NCBI GenBank assembly: GCA_031255175.1
Contig: JAIRTA010000059.1
Span: 1-40,581, forward strand
Direction of reading: 5' to 3'
From: Oscillospiraceae bacterium
GTDB lineage: Bacteria > Bacillota > Clostridia > Oscillospirales > UBA929
DNA: 40,581 nucleotides
Position 1 is the first letter of the stretch. Each line of letters opens with the position of its first letter. Under the pieces are notes generated by a model. The model did not search any database, was not told the origin of the DNA, and saw only the letters and a program-made list of their open reading frames with translations. The translations under genes and the position numbers were made by a program. Shown here piece after piece: positions 21,901-29,900 of the stretch.

Positions 21901-24792
21901 ATCCAACCCGTTGGAATAGGTCACCTGAATCCGGAACCGGACGCTCGTGGGCGCATAGACGGGGATCGTTGCGGATGATCCGACGCCGCGTAAATTCACA
22001 TAGCCCTCGCCGGAATACCCCGCCGCGGCGGTATCTACGACGGCGCCGGTCAGCAGGGTTGCGGTCTCCGCCTCAAAGACATTGTCATCGGTCGGCGTCA
22101 GGCCGCCGCCCATGTCTGCGGACGCGACGGGGTCCGGCCAGCGTTGTTCGATTTTCTGAGCGATCAGCTTGTCGACGCGAACGCCGGCGGAGCGGTCCGT
22201 ACCCCGAAGCGTGACCGTGTTCACGCCCGCGTCCAACACCACGTCAATGGAGTCATAATTCCAGACGTCGGCGCGGCGCGTATTCTGGAAATCGTAGACG
22301 CCGCTTGGTTCGCCATTTACGACAAGTTCGGTCAGCCGGTTGTGTCCCTCTGTCGTGCCATTGATATTGCCGCTGAACGCGTCGTTGCTGTAGCGGAAAA
22401 TCAGCGAATACTTCCCCGCTTCCGGTGCAGTCAACGACCATGTCGCGAAAGCGCCGACGCCGCCGAGCATGACATACTGATTCGGCGCGTGGCTGACCGC
22501 AGAATCGACCTCAAACGCTTCTCCGATCGTCACGCCGCTCTGCGCGTCGTAGTCCTCCGCCTGGACGACTGTATAGTTGGGATCCGGCGCGGAATCCGCG
22601 GTCAGCGTAATGGTCGCTTCCGCGCGAATGCTGTCCGACGCGTCGCCGATGAGGATGTTAAACGTCCCGGCCTCCGCTTTCATGGAGTGGGTGTTGACGT
22701 CCCAAAAACTCAAATCGTCCTTGTCAATCTCAAAGGTGAACGTCTGGCTGCCGTTTGCGACAATTGACTTTTTCTGGAAATTTTTGAGTTCTTTCCACGG
22801 CCGCGGAACCGACGAAACCGGATCGCGGACATAGAGCTGAACAACCTGTTTGCCGGCAACGCCATTTGTGTTGGTCAGCGTAACGCTGGCGGTAAGCGTG
22901 CCCTCCGGCCCCATTTCACTGGCACTCAACGTGACGCCAGACCAGTTATACGTCGCGTACGAAAGGCCGTGGCCAAAGGCAAACTGCGGCTGGATGTCGT
23001 TTGCCGGATCGTTGTCGTGAAGACGCAGATCGTAGTAGCGATACCCCTCAAACACGCCCTCGGCGTAGTTGGCTTCCACGTTCTTGACCGTCTCCTGATT
23101 CCCGCCCTCCGGTACATTCGGGACATACCCTTGTGTGTCTTCATAGCGTTTCGGCCAGGTGAACGGCAGTTTCCCGGACGGATTCACAAACCCGACCAGG
23201 ATATCGGCGGTCGCCGTTGCGCCATTTTGTCCGGGGTAGAATGTCGTGAGGACGGCGTTCACGTCGTCCACCCAGTCGACAACCTCAAACACCGACCCAT
23301 TCAGCACGACAACCGTCTTTTGACCGGCGACCGCGGAGACGGCCTGAATGAGACGAAGCTGCGCCGCCGGGAAGTCGAGTTCCACGCGGTCGTTGCCCTC
23401 CGTATCGGGGGCGTTCCCCTCCTGATGTTCCGGTCTGCTCTTGTTAATGCCCGCGAAAATGACAACGTAATCGGCCTGTTTGGCGGCTTCTACGGCCGCG
23501 GCCACGGAAGTGTCAATATCATTTTCGTTCGCTTCGCTGTATGTCGGCTCCAGGAATGTAGCACCGCCCGCAATGTGATTGTTGTAGAGATTCCGAAGCG
23601 CCGCGCCGCTATGCACCTGCGTGGGCGGAATCACGCTGCTGCTGCCGCCAAGACCGGACTGTTCAAAATTATACGCCACATACTTGCCGAGCAGCGCAAT
23701 CGTCGGGCTGGTCTTGGTAAAGGGCAGCAGTCCGTCGTTTTTCAGCAACACTTCGCCTTCTTTGGCGAGTTCGACCGATTCGTTTGCGTGGGAGCCGACG
23801 TTATAAGATTCGCCGGGGCTACGATCGGAGGCCCGGAAGCCGTTCGCGTTCGTCGTCGTTTTGGTGTAGTAGGCGAGACGCGCAACACGCTGAGCGGAGG
23901 TATCAACGACCTGACTGGGCAGAAGACCGCTGCGCACCGCATCCAGGAGTCCGGCGTATGGGCCCGCACGCGGCATGGAGACGTCAAGGCCCGCCTTGGC
24001 CGAGATGACATTGGAACGGACGCCGCACCAGTCCGTCATGATGATGCCCTCCAGGCCGTAGTCGTACTTCATCATGTTCGTCAGGATATAGCGGTTGTCT
24101 GACGTAAACACGCCGTTTACACGGTTCGCGCCGGTCATCATGCTCCAGGCGCCGCCCTGCGTGATGGCCGCCTTGTACGGCGGCAAATAGATTTCGTGGA
24201 TGGCGCGTTCGCTCAGGTTTGACGTCGACCAGTTGCGGTTCGACTCCTGGTTGTTGGCGAACAGATGCTTCACCGTCGCGGAAACCTCTTGGGACTGCAT
24301 CCCCTCGACGTAGGCCGCCCCGATCTTCCCCGTCAACACGGGGTCTTCACTATAGTATTCAAACGTCCGCCCGCCCGCGAGATCACGGATGATGTTCACG
24401 CCCGGACCGAGCATGATCTGCACGTTCTTGGCTTTCGCCTCCGCGCCGATGATCCTGCCCACCTCACGGGCGTGATCCGGATTCCATGTGGCCGACACGA
24501 TTAGCCCGGAACTGAACGACGTACCCGTCCCGCCGGCGTTCACGCCATTGGGTCCGTCGGACATGTTCATCCTGTCCAGCCCGCTCACAATCTGTGTGGC
24601 GCCCGCGCCGGCGGCGGCCGAGCCGCCGTACATGAGCGATACGCGATCCGCAAGCGAAAGCGCGGAAAGCGTCTGATTGACTTTCTCCTCCACGTTTTGA
24701 TCCGCAGCCGCGAGAATCCCCTGCGGAACCGCACCAAACACCAATGTGACGGCGATGAGAACGGCAAGGCCTTTCTTAACCCATTTGAACAT
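18991..24792 (-). CDS. Secreted multimodular glycoside hydrolase family 3 protein
   Basis: A 1933-residue secreted enzyme; signal peptide 1-29. GH3 N-domain (about 37-310) with nucleophile D254 in IIMTDWCGV; GH3 C-domain (about 345-545) with probable acid/base E465 in DTEGNDRVELDFP; GH3 Fn3-like domain (about 655-725). Then two CBM6-like modules (about 738-880 and 903-1027), an SbsA/Big_5 Ig-like domain (1035-1133), a beta-sandwich of unclear type (1140-1240), and F5/8C (discoidin) modules at 1247-1383, 1487-1614 and 1711-1842 separated by Fn3 modules (1396-1480, 1619-1705). The last 80 residues match the GH2 protein's C-terminus. Likely a beta-glucosidase or beta-xylosidase on complex glycans; specificity is not readable. 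AAAGGGG precedes ATG 24792. Confidence 0.94.
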   Translation of the reverse strand: MFKWVKKGLAVLIAVTLVFGAVPQGILAAADQNVEEKVNQTLSALSLADRVSLMYGGSAAAGAGATQIVSGLDRMNMSDGPNGVNAGGTGTSFSSGLIVSATWNPDHAREVGRIIGAEAKAKNVQIMLGPGVNIIRDLAGGRTFEYYSEDPVLTGKIGAAYVEGMQSQEVSATVKHLFANNQESNRNWSTSNLSERAIHEIYLPPYKAAITQGGAWSMMTGANRVNGVFTSDNRYILTNMMKYDYGLEGIIMTDWCGVRSNVISAKAGLDVSMPRAGPYAGLLDAVRSGLLPSQVVDTSAQRVARLAYYTKTTTNANGFRASDRSPGESYNVGSHANESVELAKEGEVLLKNDGLLPFTKTSPTIALLGKYVAYNFEQSGLGGSSSVIPPTQVHSGAALRNLYNNHIAGGATFLEPTYSEANENDIDTSVAAAVEAAKQADYVVIFAGINKSRPEHQEGNAPDTEGNDRVELDFPAAQLRLIQAVSAVAGQKTVVVLNGSVFEVVDWVDDVNAVLTTFYPGQNGATATADILVGFVNPSGKLPFTWPKRYEDTQGYVPNVPEGGNQETVKNVEANYAEGVFEGYRYYDLRLHDNDPANDIQPQFAFGHGLSYATYNWSGVTLSASEMGPEGTLTASVTLTNTNGVAGKQVVQLYVRDPVSSVPRPWKELKNFQKKSIVANGSQTFTFEIDKDDLSFWDVNTHSMKAEAGTFNILIGDASDSIRAEATITLTADSAPDPNYTVVQAEDYDAQSGVTIGEAFEVDSAVSHAPNQYVMLGGVGAFATWSLTAPEAGKYSLIFRYSNDAFSGNINGTTEGHNRLTELVVNGEPSGVYDFQNTRRADVWNYDSIDVVLDAGVNTVTLRGTDRSAGVRVDKLIAQKIEQRWPDPVASADMGGGLTPTDDNVFEAETATLLTGAVVDTAAAGYSGEGYVNLRGVGSSATIPVYAPTSVRFRIQVTYSNGLDSPVPCDLYVNGVKKYTYTFGPTGSDSTWRYEQTDEITMLTGTNTLLFDALSGAVNLDKIEIIGGMGYLDTEAPVVNGTSPGDGGRWLNDVSAYYSEAVEAGPGSVTITDADANVIPSSFTVSGVKLAVTPDAAHLQSGMTYTVTIDPNAALDTSGNGLAEPYAFTFLVPPANYNDPSIVYSGTWTDTGAAKSAGTDASLNFWYYGNEAVLRAAQDDEAVVNVWFDDVLTPESVTLTDTDGKTAAFYNAADQAYGLHYVKVDVTSGTLNFVGANVNAALVEQPYSKAGWQVTGVRDNYPSTDGLNRIVDDNRASRWTSGAAQSSANRDWFAIEFAEPLDINALLLTCRTSNVGSTILDYTRAYECFVSDDGIEWIGPVAAGPGSPMFTNIVFPTQTTRFIKVVQTGNTSSWWSVYEAYGFKLPEEVLPKLPPPTAPTGLAATRINRQIKLTWNAADNVSGVRYYEVLRDGEPVARTSGTGYVDMIDEGDATEHVYTVVLIDILGGRSNPSNAVTASSDPLAVNIPRAGWQASASHAHSSTPPQNAIDADEGSRMTTGTGIAPGMWITVDMGLAYKFNAITIKSNVTDYPTAYEIVSSNDGATWSEPLASGAGVPNAINVILTEPATARYIRINQTGAARGDWWSIFDINVAFYDTLDCPQQLTAAGYNGFIRLDWFPPVEGFFTAHHYDVYRDGVLIQGNWTSARYVDVNVRPNKLYTYEIVAIAADGENSPKSAAASARYQAAKTEIPKANWSAAASVSHTSHPPDLVYDNIDVIPNRTKWSSGAMQDGTQVFYLHLNDVYPVDTLRISSDTADYGREYTIKALVGGEWETLVTDAAGQAGVQEFTFDTVYTNEFQICNTGVNSGQYWSIYELYVLNAAAPASIWSIDDVTVSSDEVLVAISRGASQGAASVILAAYSADGRLLAVQTEAVTRDGVYVFDAPPANAATVKVFLWDSAHAPLDAAWSRQF

Positions 24793-25354
24793 CGATATAC
24801 CCCTTTCTTATTACCCTTTTGTCTATCTGCATATTGCGTACTTGCACACTGCTCATGGCGCATTGCTCATAGAAATCCCTCCCTGACGCCATCGAATTGC
24901 CCTCATGGTCCGGCACGGGAACACCGTCCGGAGCGCCGCCTGGGTTGCGATCCGCAATGTCATCCGGAACGCCGTCCAAAACACCGTCCGAAACGCCGGC
25001 GACGCCGGCCGGAACAACATCCGGGGCGCGTAATAAGGTATACTTTGTTGGATTTTGCATAATTTTATGTTTTTTGATTGAACTTCGTACTTGGCGTTGC
25101 TCTCAAGCAAATGATCATGGTCGAGAACGGGACGGTCGCGTTTGTGTGGTCACTGCACCGACGACGCAAACAAGCGGCACGGCCGTTTTGGCTCTTGTCG
25201 TCGTCTGTTAGATCAAACGAATCGACAGCCACAATCGCCTCTACATTATAGCACAATCGGGTCTGTGTGTCTTTAGGCTTTTGCGATACGTGTGGTGTAT
25301 TATTTGATATTTTTTCTATTTATTCGTTCTGACGAAGCGCACGCGTACGCAGGC
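24793..25354. other. Upstream region of the GH3 gene, non-coding
   Basis: About 560 bp without a credible gene. It contains the GH3 ribosome site, the dodecamer TATCTGCATATT at 24824-24835 (identical to one half of Fic operator 1), the 12-bp degenerate tandem repeat at 24910-25017, and AT-rich sequence at 25040-25340. Open frames here are low-complexity products of the tandem repeat. Confidence 0.6.
24910..25017. repeat. Degenerate 12-bp tandem repeat, about nine units
   Basis: Read on the minus strand, consecutive 12-mers include TTTCGGACGGTG, TTTTGGACGGCG, TTCCGGATGACA, TTGCGGATCGCA and CTCCGGACGGTG. Nine units fill 108 bp with no frame break. The period of four codons would give a repetitive peptide, but no start, ribosome site or partner supports translation. 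Confidence 0.6.
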
Positions 25355-25385
25355 AAAAAAGAGGCCCCGTTTGGGGCCTCTTTTT
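25355..25385 (-). terminator. Terminator of the SASP gene, bidirectional
   Basis: GAGGCCCC (25361-25368), loop GTTT, GGGGCCTC (25373-25380), with T runs on both strands. It follows the SASP stop by 13 bp on the minus strand. It is nearly identical, in the same orientation, to the terminator at 18824-18855. Confidence 0.9.
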
Positions 25386-25397
25386 GACGCGGCGTGG

Positions 25398-25586
25398 TTA
25401 TTTCAGTCCGTTCTCGTAGGCTTCGATCATCTTCTTGACCATCTGCCCGCCGATGCTGCCGGCCTGTTGGGCGGTCAGGTCACCGTTGTAGCCCTGCTTC
25501 AGCGTCACGCCCACATCGGAGGCCGCCTCGACCTTGAAGCGATTCAACGCTTCCTTCGCGTTCGGAACAAGAGACTTGCTCGCCAT
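25398..25586 (-). CDS. Alpha/beta-type small acid-soluble spore protein
   Basis: A 62-residue SASP that coats and protects spore DNA. It reads MASKSLVPNAKEALNRFKVE, with ASDVGVTLKQGYNGDLT and then AGSIGGQMVKKMIEAYE; the conserved LNRFKxE...GV and the GxxGGxMVKKMI segments are standard. The germination protease site (K-V-E-A-A-S-D) is close to consensus. The start ATG 25586 lies 12 nt after GAGGAG; an in-frame ATG at 25598 overlaps the ribosome site and is less likely. Expression would be forespore-specific (sigma-G); I cannot see a clear sigma-G box. Its presence shows the host forms endospores. Confidence 0.93.
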   Translation of the reverse strand: MASKSLVPNAKEALNRFKVEAASDVGVTLKQGYNGDLTAQQAGSIGGQMVKKMIEAYENGLK

Positions 25587-25812
25587 GATAGTAGACATCT
25601 CCTCGATTTTGATAGGATCTGCGCCGTATCCGCGCATCTCTATTTTGACCGCAGTTCGCGCAGTTATGCCTCCAAAGTTTCTCCAAGTGTGATAATTTAC
25701 ACCAAAACGCTACCGTCCGTCTGCCGCGACGTCTGCGCAGATGCCACGGACACCGGTCAAGGCAAAGTTTGAAAAAATGCGATATTTTTTGAAAGCTGGC
25801 CCAAATAGTCTG

Positions 25813-25841
25813 TTGACTTTAAATAAATTTTATAATACAAT
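25813..25841 (+). promoter_or_regulatory. Strong promoter without an adjacent coding gene
   Basis: TTGACT (25813-25818), exactly 17 nt, then TACAAT (25836-25841), in an AT-rich stretch. The next coding start on this strand with a good ribosome site is 1.1 kb away (26964). Confidence 0.6.
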
Positions 25842-25847
25842 AATTTG

Positions 25848-26040
25848 ACATTCTTCGATGAAGCAACCGGTAGGAGAGAATGTGGAGTCTTAAGCGCAGA
25901 GTTCAAGGATTGGGGGCGGCAACGCATGAGGGATCAAATCCTCAGCGGATAAAGCTTCCTCGCAGCAAAGGGCATATCTCTCGCCAGGTCACCAACGTCC
26001 GTCCCGCGAGATGGGGAATCAGTCACAAGTGGCTTTTTCC
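25848..26040 (+). ncRNA. Candidate structured small RNA of about 190 nt
   Basis: Starting about 7 nt after the -10 at 25836-25841 the sequence can form several local stems: ACATTCT/AGAATGT (25849-25882), a TGAGG/CCTCA hairpin (about 25926-25943) and TCTCGC/GCGAGA (about 25978-26011). It ends with AGTCAC-AA-GTGGCT followed by TTTTTCC (26021-26040), a short terminator-like hairpin. I compared it by eye with 6S RNA, RNase P, tmRNA, SRP and common riboswitch consensus sequences and matched none. It could be a small RNA or an attenuated leader of the GH2 region. Confidence 0.3.
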
Positions 26041-26520
26041 CCGAAAGATGGGCTAAGACACGTCGCGCCGCTGTGGATGCATGTGAAAAAATGTAACAGA
26101 CGGATTTTATATGAAAAACATAGAAATTTCAGCAAATCCAACAAAGTATACCTTTTTGTGGAAAGGCATGTCGAAGCTTCGACGTGTCTATTTTACAACA
26201 TATTGTCCTTGAAGTCAAGGTTTGTTCGGTTGAGTTTTTGTGCATATATACAATGCAAAACGGCTACAAATGGATCTGAGAGACACTTTGAAAAGGTATA
26301 GGTTATCAAGCGGACTCTGAGGGTGTCTCACGATACCGAAACCGCCGTGTTCCAAGCACTTTTGCGTCGTTTCCGCCTGGAAAAGCGGCCGCTTTGTGTG
26401 CAGACAAGGCAGCCATCGGCGGGGCTGTGTGCGGACAGTCCCCCTCTACGGTGTGACACGTCGCCAAGGGCGCTCTACAGAAAATCCTACAAAAGAAAGG
26501 GAATGACAATGACGGTGGCG
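26041..26520. other. Gene-poor AT-rich stretch
   Basis: I see no gene. An open frame at 26011-26301 has no ribosome site and no recognisable protein features. The stretch holds a perfect 14-bp palindrome GTCGAAGCTTCGAC (26170-26183), a 7-bp arm pair GAGACAC/GTGTCTC bridging about 26282-26329, and the palindrome AAAGCGGCCGCTTT near 26382-26395. Confidence 0.5.
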
Positions 26521-26524
26521 TCAA

Positions 26525-26837
26525 AGATCCGGAGTCTGTGTTGTCGGCCGAGTAGTAGATAACGGTTCAAACCGGATCCCGATGCCGAACCCGACAGTCA
26601 CCGGCCCCACAGCCTCGGGCATGGACGCGTATATATTCTCCGGCACACAGAGGATATTGTTTACTATGCCAACGTGTTTAACCAAGATGCGCGCGTATGC
26701 TCTCCGTTTTACCTTGACACCCAAGAGCGGCTCCAATGTCGGCATCTCCGAACTGCGTGTCATAGAGGACGGCTTTGTTCCTGTCATCGACGACGAGTTC
26801 GTTGACGACTTTTCATCAGGAACCCTCGATTCGCGGA
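26525..26837 (+). pseudogene. Fragment of a multimodular carbohydrate-active protein
   Basis: One plus frame reads VVGRVVDNGSNRIPMPNPTV, then MRAYALRFTLTPKSGSNVGI, SELRVIEDG and VDDFSSGTLDSR. The middle resembles the end of a discoidin-like or glycosidase beta-sandwich (ALRFTLTP...ISELRV), and the end matches the usual opening of a following module (DDFSSGTLDSRW). After 26837 the resemblance stops. No start codon with a ribosome site precedes it. I read it as a decayed piece of a paralogue of the neighbouring secreted enzymes. Confidence 0.45.
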
Positions 26838-26863
26838 GTTCATTTCCGCAATCCGCACCCCAC

Positions 26864-26924
26864 GGGGCGCCTCAGCGCCCCGGGCCATTCCCCCGTGTTG
26901 TTGAAAAACGCAGTTTTTCAACAA
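26864..26924 (+). other. Two hairpins immediately before the GH2 gene
   Basis: GGGGCGC-CTCA-GCGCCCC (26864-26881) is followed by TTGTTGAAAAAC-GCA-GTTTTTCAACAA (26898-26924). They lie 40-100 bp before the GTG start and could end incoming transcription or shape the GH2 leader. Confidence 0.5.
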
Positions 26925-26963
26925 GGGCGCAGTTCTTGTAAAATTTGACAGGAGGCGTTTTTT

Positions 26964-29900
26964 GTGAAGTACAACAGGATTTTTCGGGCAACGATTTCTG
27001 CCGTCTTGGCGCTTGTGTTGGTTGTCCAAGCTGTGGGGCCTTGTTTTGCGGCCTCCACGATTGAGCGGACCGTTCGCGACGCTCAGATTGGCGGCGAGCG
27101 CAGCAGATTGTTTAACGACGGCTGGCGGTTTCAAATCGATAACAGCGGCACAGACGCGGCGCTGTCGGCTGTGGATTACGACGACACGAAGTGGGACGAG
27201 GTGACTCTGCCGCACGATTGGTTGATTAAACAGATCAAAGACAACAGCATCGCCGGTCTCTATAAAACAGATATCGGCTGGTACCGCAAAACATTCTATC
27301 TTCCAGGCGGCACACGGGGAAAGAATGTTGCTATGCGTTTTGACGGCGTGTATATGGATTCAACGGTGTTCGTCAATGGGGTGCAGATCGGCAATTGGCC
27401 CAATGGATACAATACCTTTGAGTTCGACATAACCCCACACCTGAATTACGGCAACGTGCCCAATGTTGTCGCGGTGAAAATCAACTACGAAGATCCGAAT
27501 ACACGGTGGTATTCCGGGGCAGGCATTTACCGCGACGTCTATCTGACCGTTACAGACCCGGTGAAGGTTAATTTTAACGGTACGTACATCTCGACGAACG
27601 GAAGCGCGGTCACGGTGGACACGGAGGTTCGTAACGCATCGGATAGCCCCAGAGACGTGCAGGTGGCGCAGACGGTGCTGGATGCGTCAGGCAGCCCTGT
27701 TGCGACGAATATGTCAGCAGCGTTCCAAGTGGCGGCAGGAACGATCGTCACAGACCAGCAGGTGCTGAACGTTTTGTCCCCGCATCTATGGAATTTGGAC
27801 GATACATATTTATACACAATGAAGACGGAAGTCAAGGACGCAAACGGGACCCTGCTGGACACATACCTGTCCGCTTTCGGCTTTCGCACGATCAGGCTGG
27901 ATCCGAACGAGGGTTTCTTCTTAAATGGTCAGTACATGAAGCTGAAGGGCGTGTGTATGCACCATGACTTGGGAGCGCTCGGCTCCACCATGAACTATCG
28001 GGCGCTTGAGCGCAATCTTCAGATTATGAAAGACATGGGCGTGAACGCAATACGCACATCGCACAATATGCCGGCGCCGCAGTTTGTGGATATATGCGAC
28101 AGGCTTGGTATACTGCTTTTCAGCGAGGCGTTCGACGTATGGACATGGGCCAAAAAAAGTAAAGACTATGCCCGCTTCTTTGACGTGACGTCCACGGCAG
28201 ATCTGAGCCTTATCCCGAACGCGAGCGCGCAAGCCAAGTGGTCCGAGGTCGATGTGCGCAATTGGGTGCGCCGTGACCGCAACCACCCCTCCATGATCAT
28301 GTGGAGTATCGGCAACGAGATAGGCGATCAAACGGTCGCGGCCGGCCAACAGACGACGAGAAACCTCGTGTCGTGGGTTGAGAGCGAAGATCCGCGCGGC
28401 AACGCCTACCCGACCCTCGCAACTTGCTCTATGGACATTGTTCGCGATGAGACCGTGCGCGCCATGAACTTCGCGGAGCTTGATGTGATAGGTTATAACT
28501 ATTCCGAGGCGGCGTATGACACCGACCACGCGGACCATCCTGATAAAGTTCTGTTTGGCAGTGAAACATCATCCGCCCGGCGCAGCCGCGGGGTTTACAT
28601 TGCGGCCGACGGCCAGCGTTCAAATTACAGCATCGCCGGGACGAGCGGCGATTTGGAGAGCCGGTGGGCGGTAGACCGCGACCGCAAGTTTATTCTTGGG
28701 CAGTTTGTTTGGACGGGCATCGACTACATAGGAGAGTCGGCGACGAAAGTTTCGCATTTTGGTACTGTGGACACGGCCGGCCTTCCGACGGACGCATTTT
28801 ATTTCTATCAGTCGGTCTGGTCTGACAAACCGATGGCTCACCTGCTTCCCTACTGGTCCGACAGCTTGGGAGACACGATAAAAGTGTGGGCATACTCAAC
28901 GCAGGACAAAATGGAGCTCTTCAAAGACGGCATTTCGCTTGGGACAAGAACTGTGGAGCACGCTTCAAGCTCCGTGCTTCACGCCGAGTGGGAGGTCCCT
29001 TACTCGCCGGGCGTTGTCATGCTCAAAGCCTATGACGAGGACGGAAACGTCGTAGCTACGGATGAAATATCGTCGTTTGGACCACCCGCTTCCGTGGCGC
29101 TTTCGGCCGATCGCGCATCAATCACAGCGGATGGTAAAGATCTGGTATTTGTGACAGCGAGCATAACGGACGCTTCGGGCAACTTCGTCGCCGACAGCGA
29201 AGCGGAAGTGACGTTCAAGGTAACCGGGGCGGGCAGACTTGTGGGAACAGACAACGGAAACACGGTTGATTATGATTCATACCAGTCCCCGATACGCAAA
29301 GCCTTTTCGGGGAAAGTGGTCGCGATCGTACAGTCGGACGGGCGCCCCGGCCAGATTACGATAACGGCCGAAGGCGATGGGCTCAGCGCAGACCTCGTCA
29401 CAGTTAATTCCGTGCGCGAGCAGGCGGTTACAGACGTCACGCTTTCAGGGATCGACGGGATCGACGCCATAACGTCATTGCGGGGAACACTCGCAATGGT
29501 AGCGGACATACAGCCATCAAATGCGGACTGCGAATCTGTATCTTACATCGTCACAGAACCTGACGGCACCCCGACAGACAAGGCTGTGATAAATAAGAAC
29601 GGAGTATTGGAAGCGCTCAAGAACGGTCAAGTTAAAGTCACCGCAATCGCCGAGGACGGTTCGGGGATATCTGGCAGTGCGATTGTGATCATATCGGGGC
29701 AGAAAGCTTTCACGCCTGTCAATAAAATCACGGTTTCAGCGCCGTCAAACTTCATAGAAGTCCGCCACGGAACACTACAAATGAGCGCGGACGTGGCGCC
29801 CGCGGACGCTTCGCTCAGACGGATAGTTTGGTCCGTAGAGAGCGCCGAAGATCCATCTGCCGCGACAATCAACAGCAGCAGTGGACTGCTTCAGGCCGAG

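Noticed and set aside
19333-24102. Several 200-380-codon plus-strand frames opposite the GH3 gene
   Set aside because: They are complements of a single uninterrupted 1933-codon gene with a signal peptide and ordered domains.
24910-25017. CRISPR array
   Set aside because: The 12-bp period has no separate spacers and units are degenerate; no cas genes are present.
25848-26040. 6S RNA, RNase P RNA, tmRNA, SRP RNA, or cyclic dinucleotide, cobalamin, lysine, SAM or TPP riboswitch
   Set aside because: The conserved sequence blocks I know for these families are not present; only an unassigned structured RNA remains possible.
26011-26301. A 96-codon plus frame in the gap before GH2
   Set aside because: No ribosome site, no protein-like pattern, and its start overlaps the putative terminator hairpin of the candidate small RNA.
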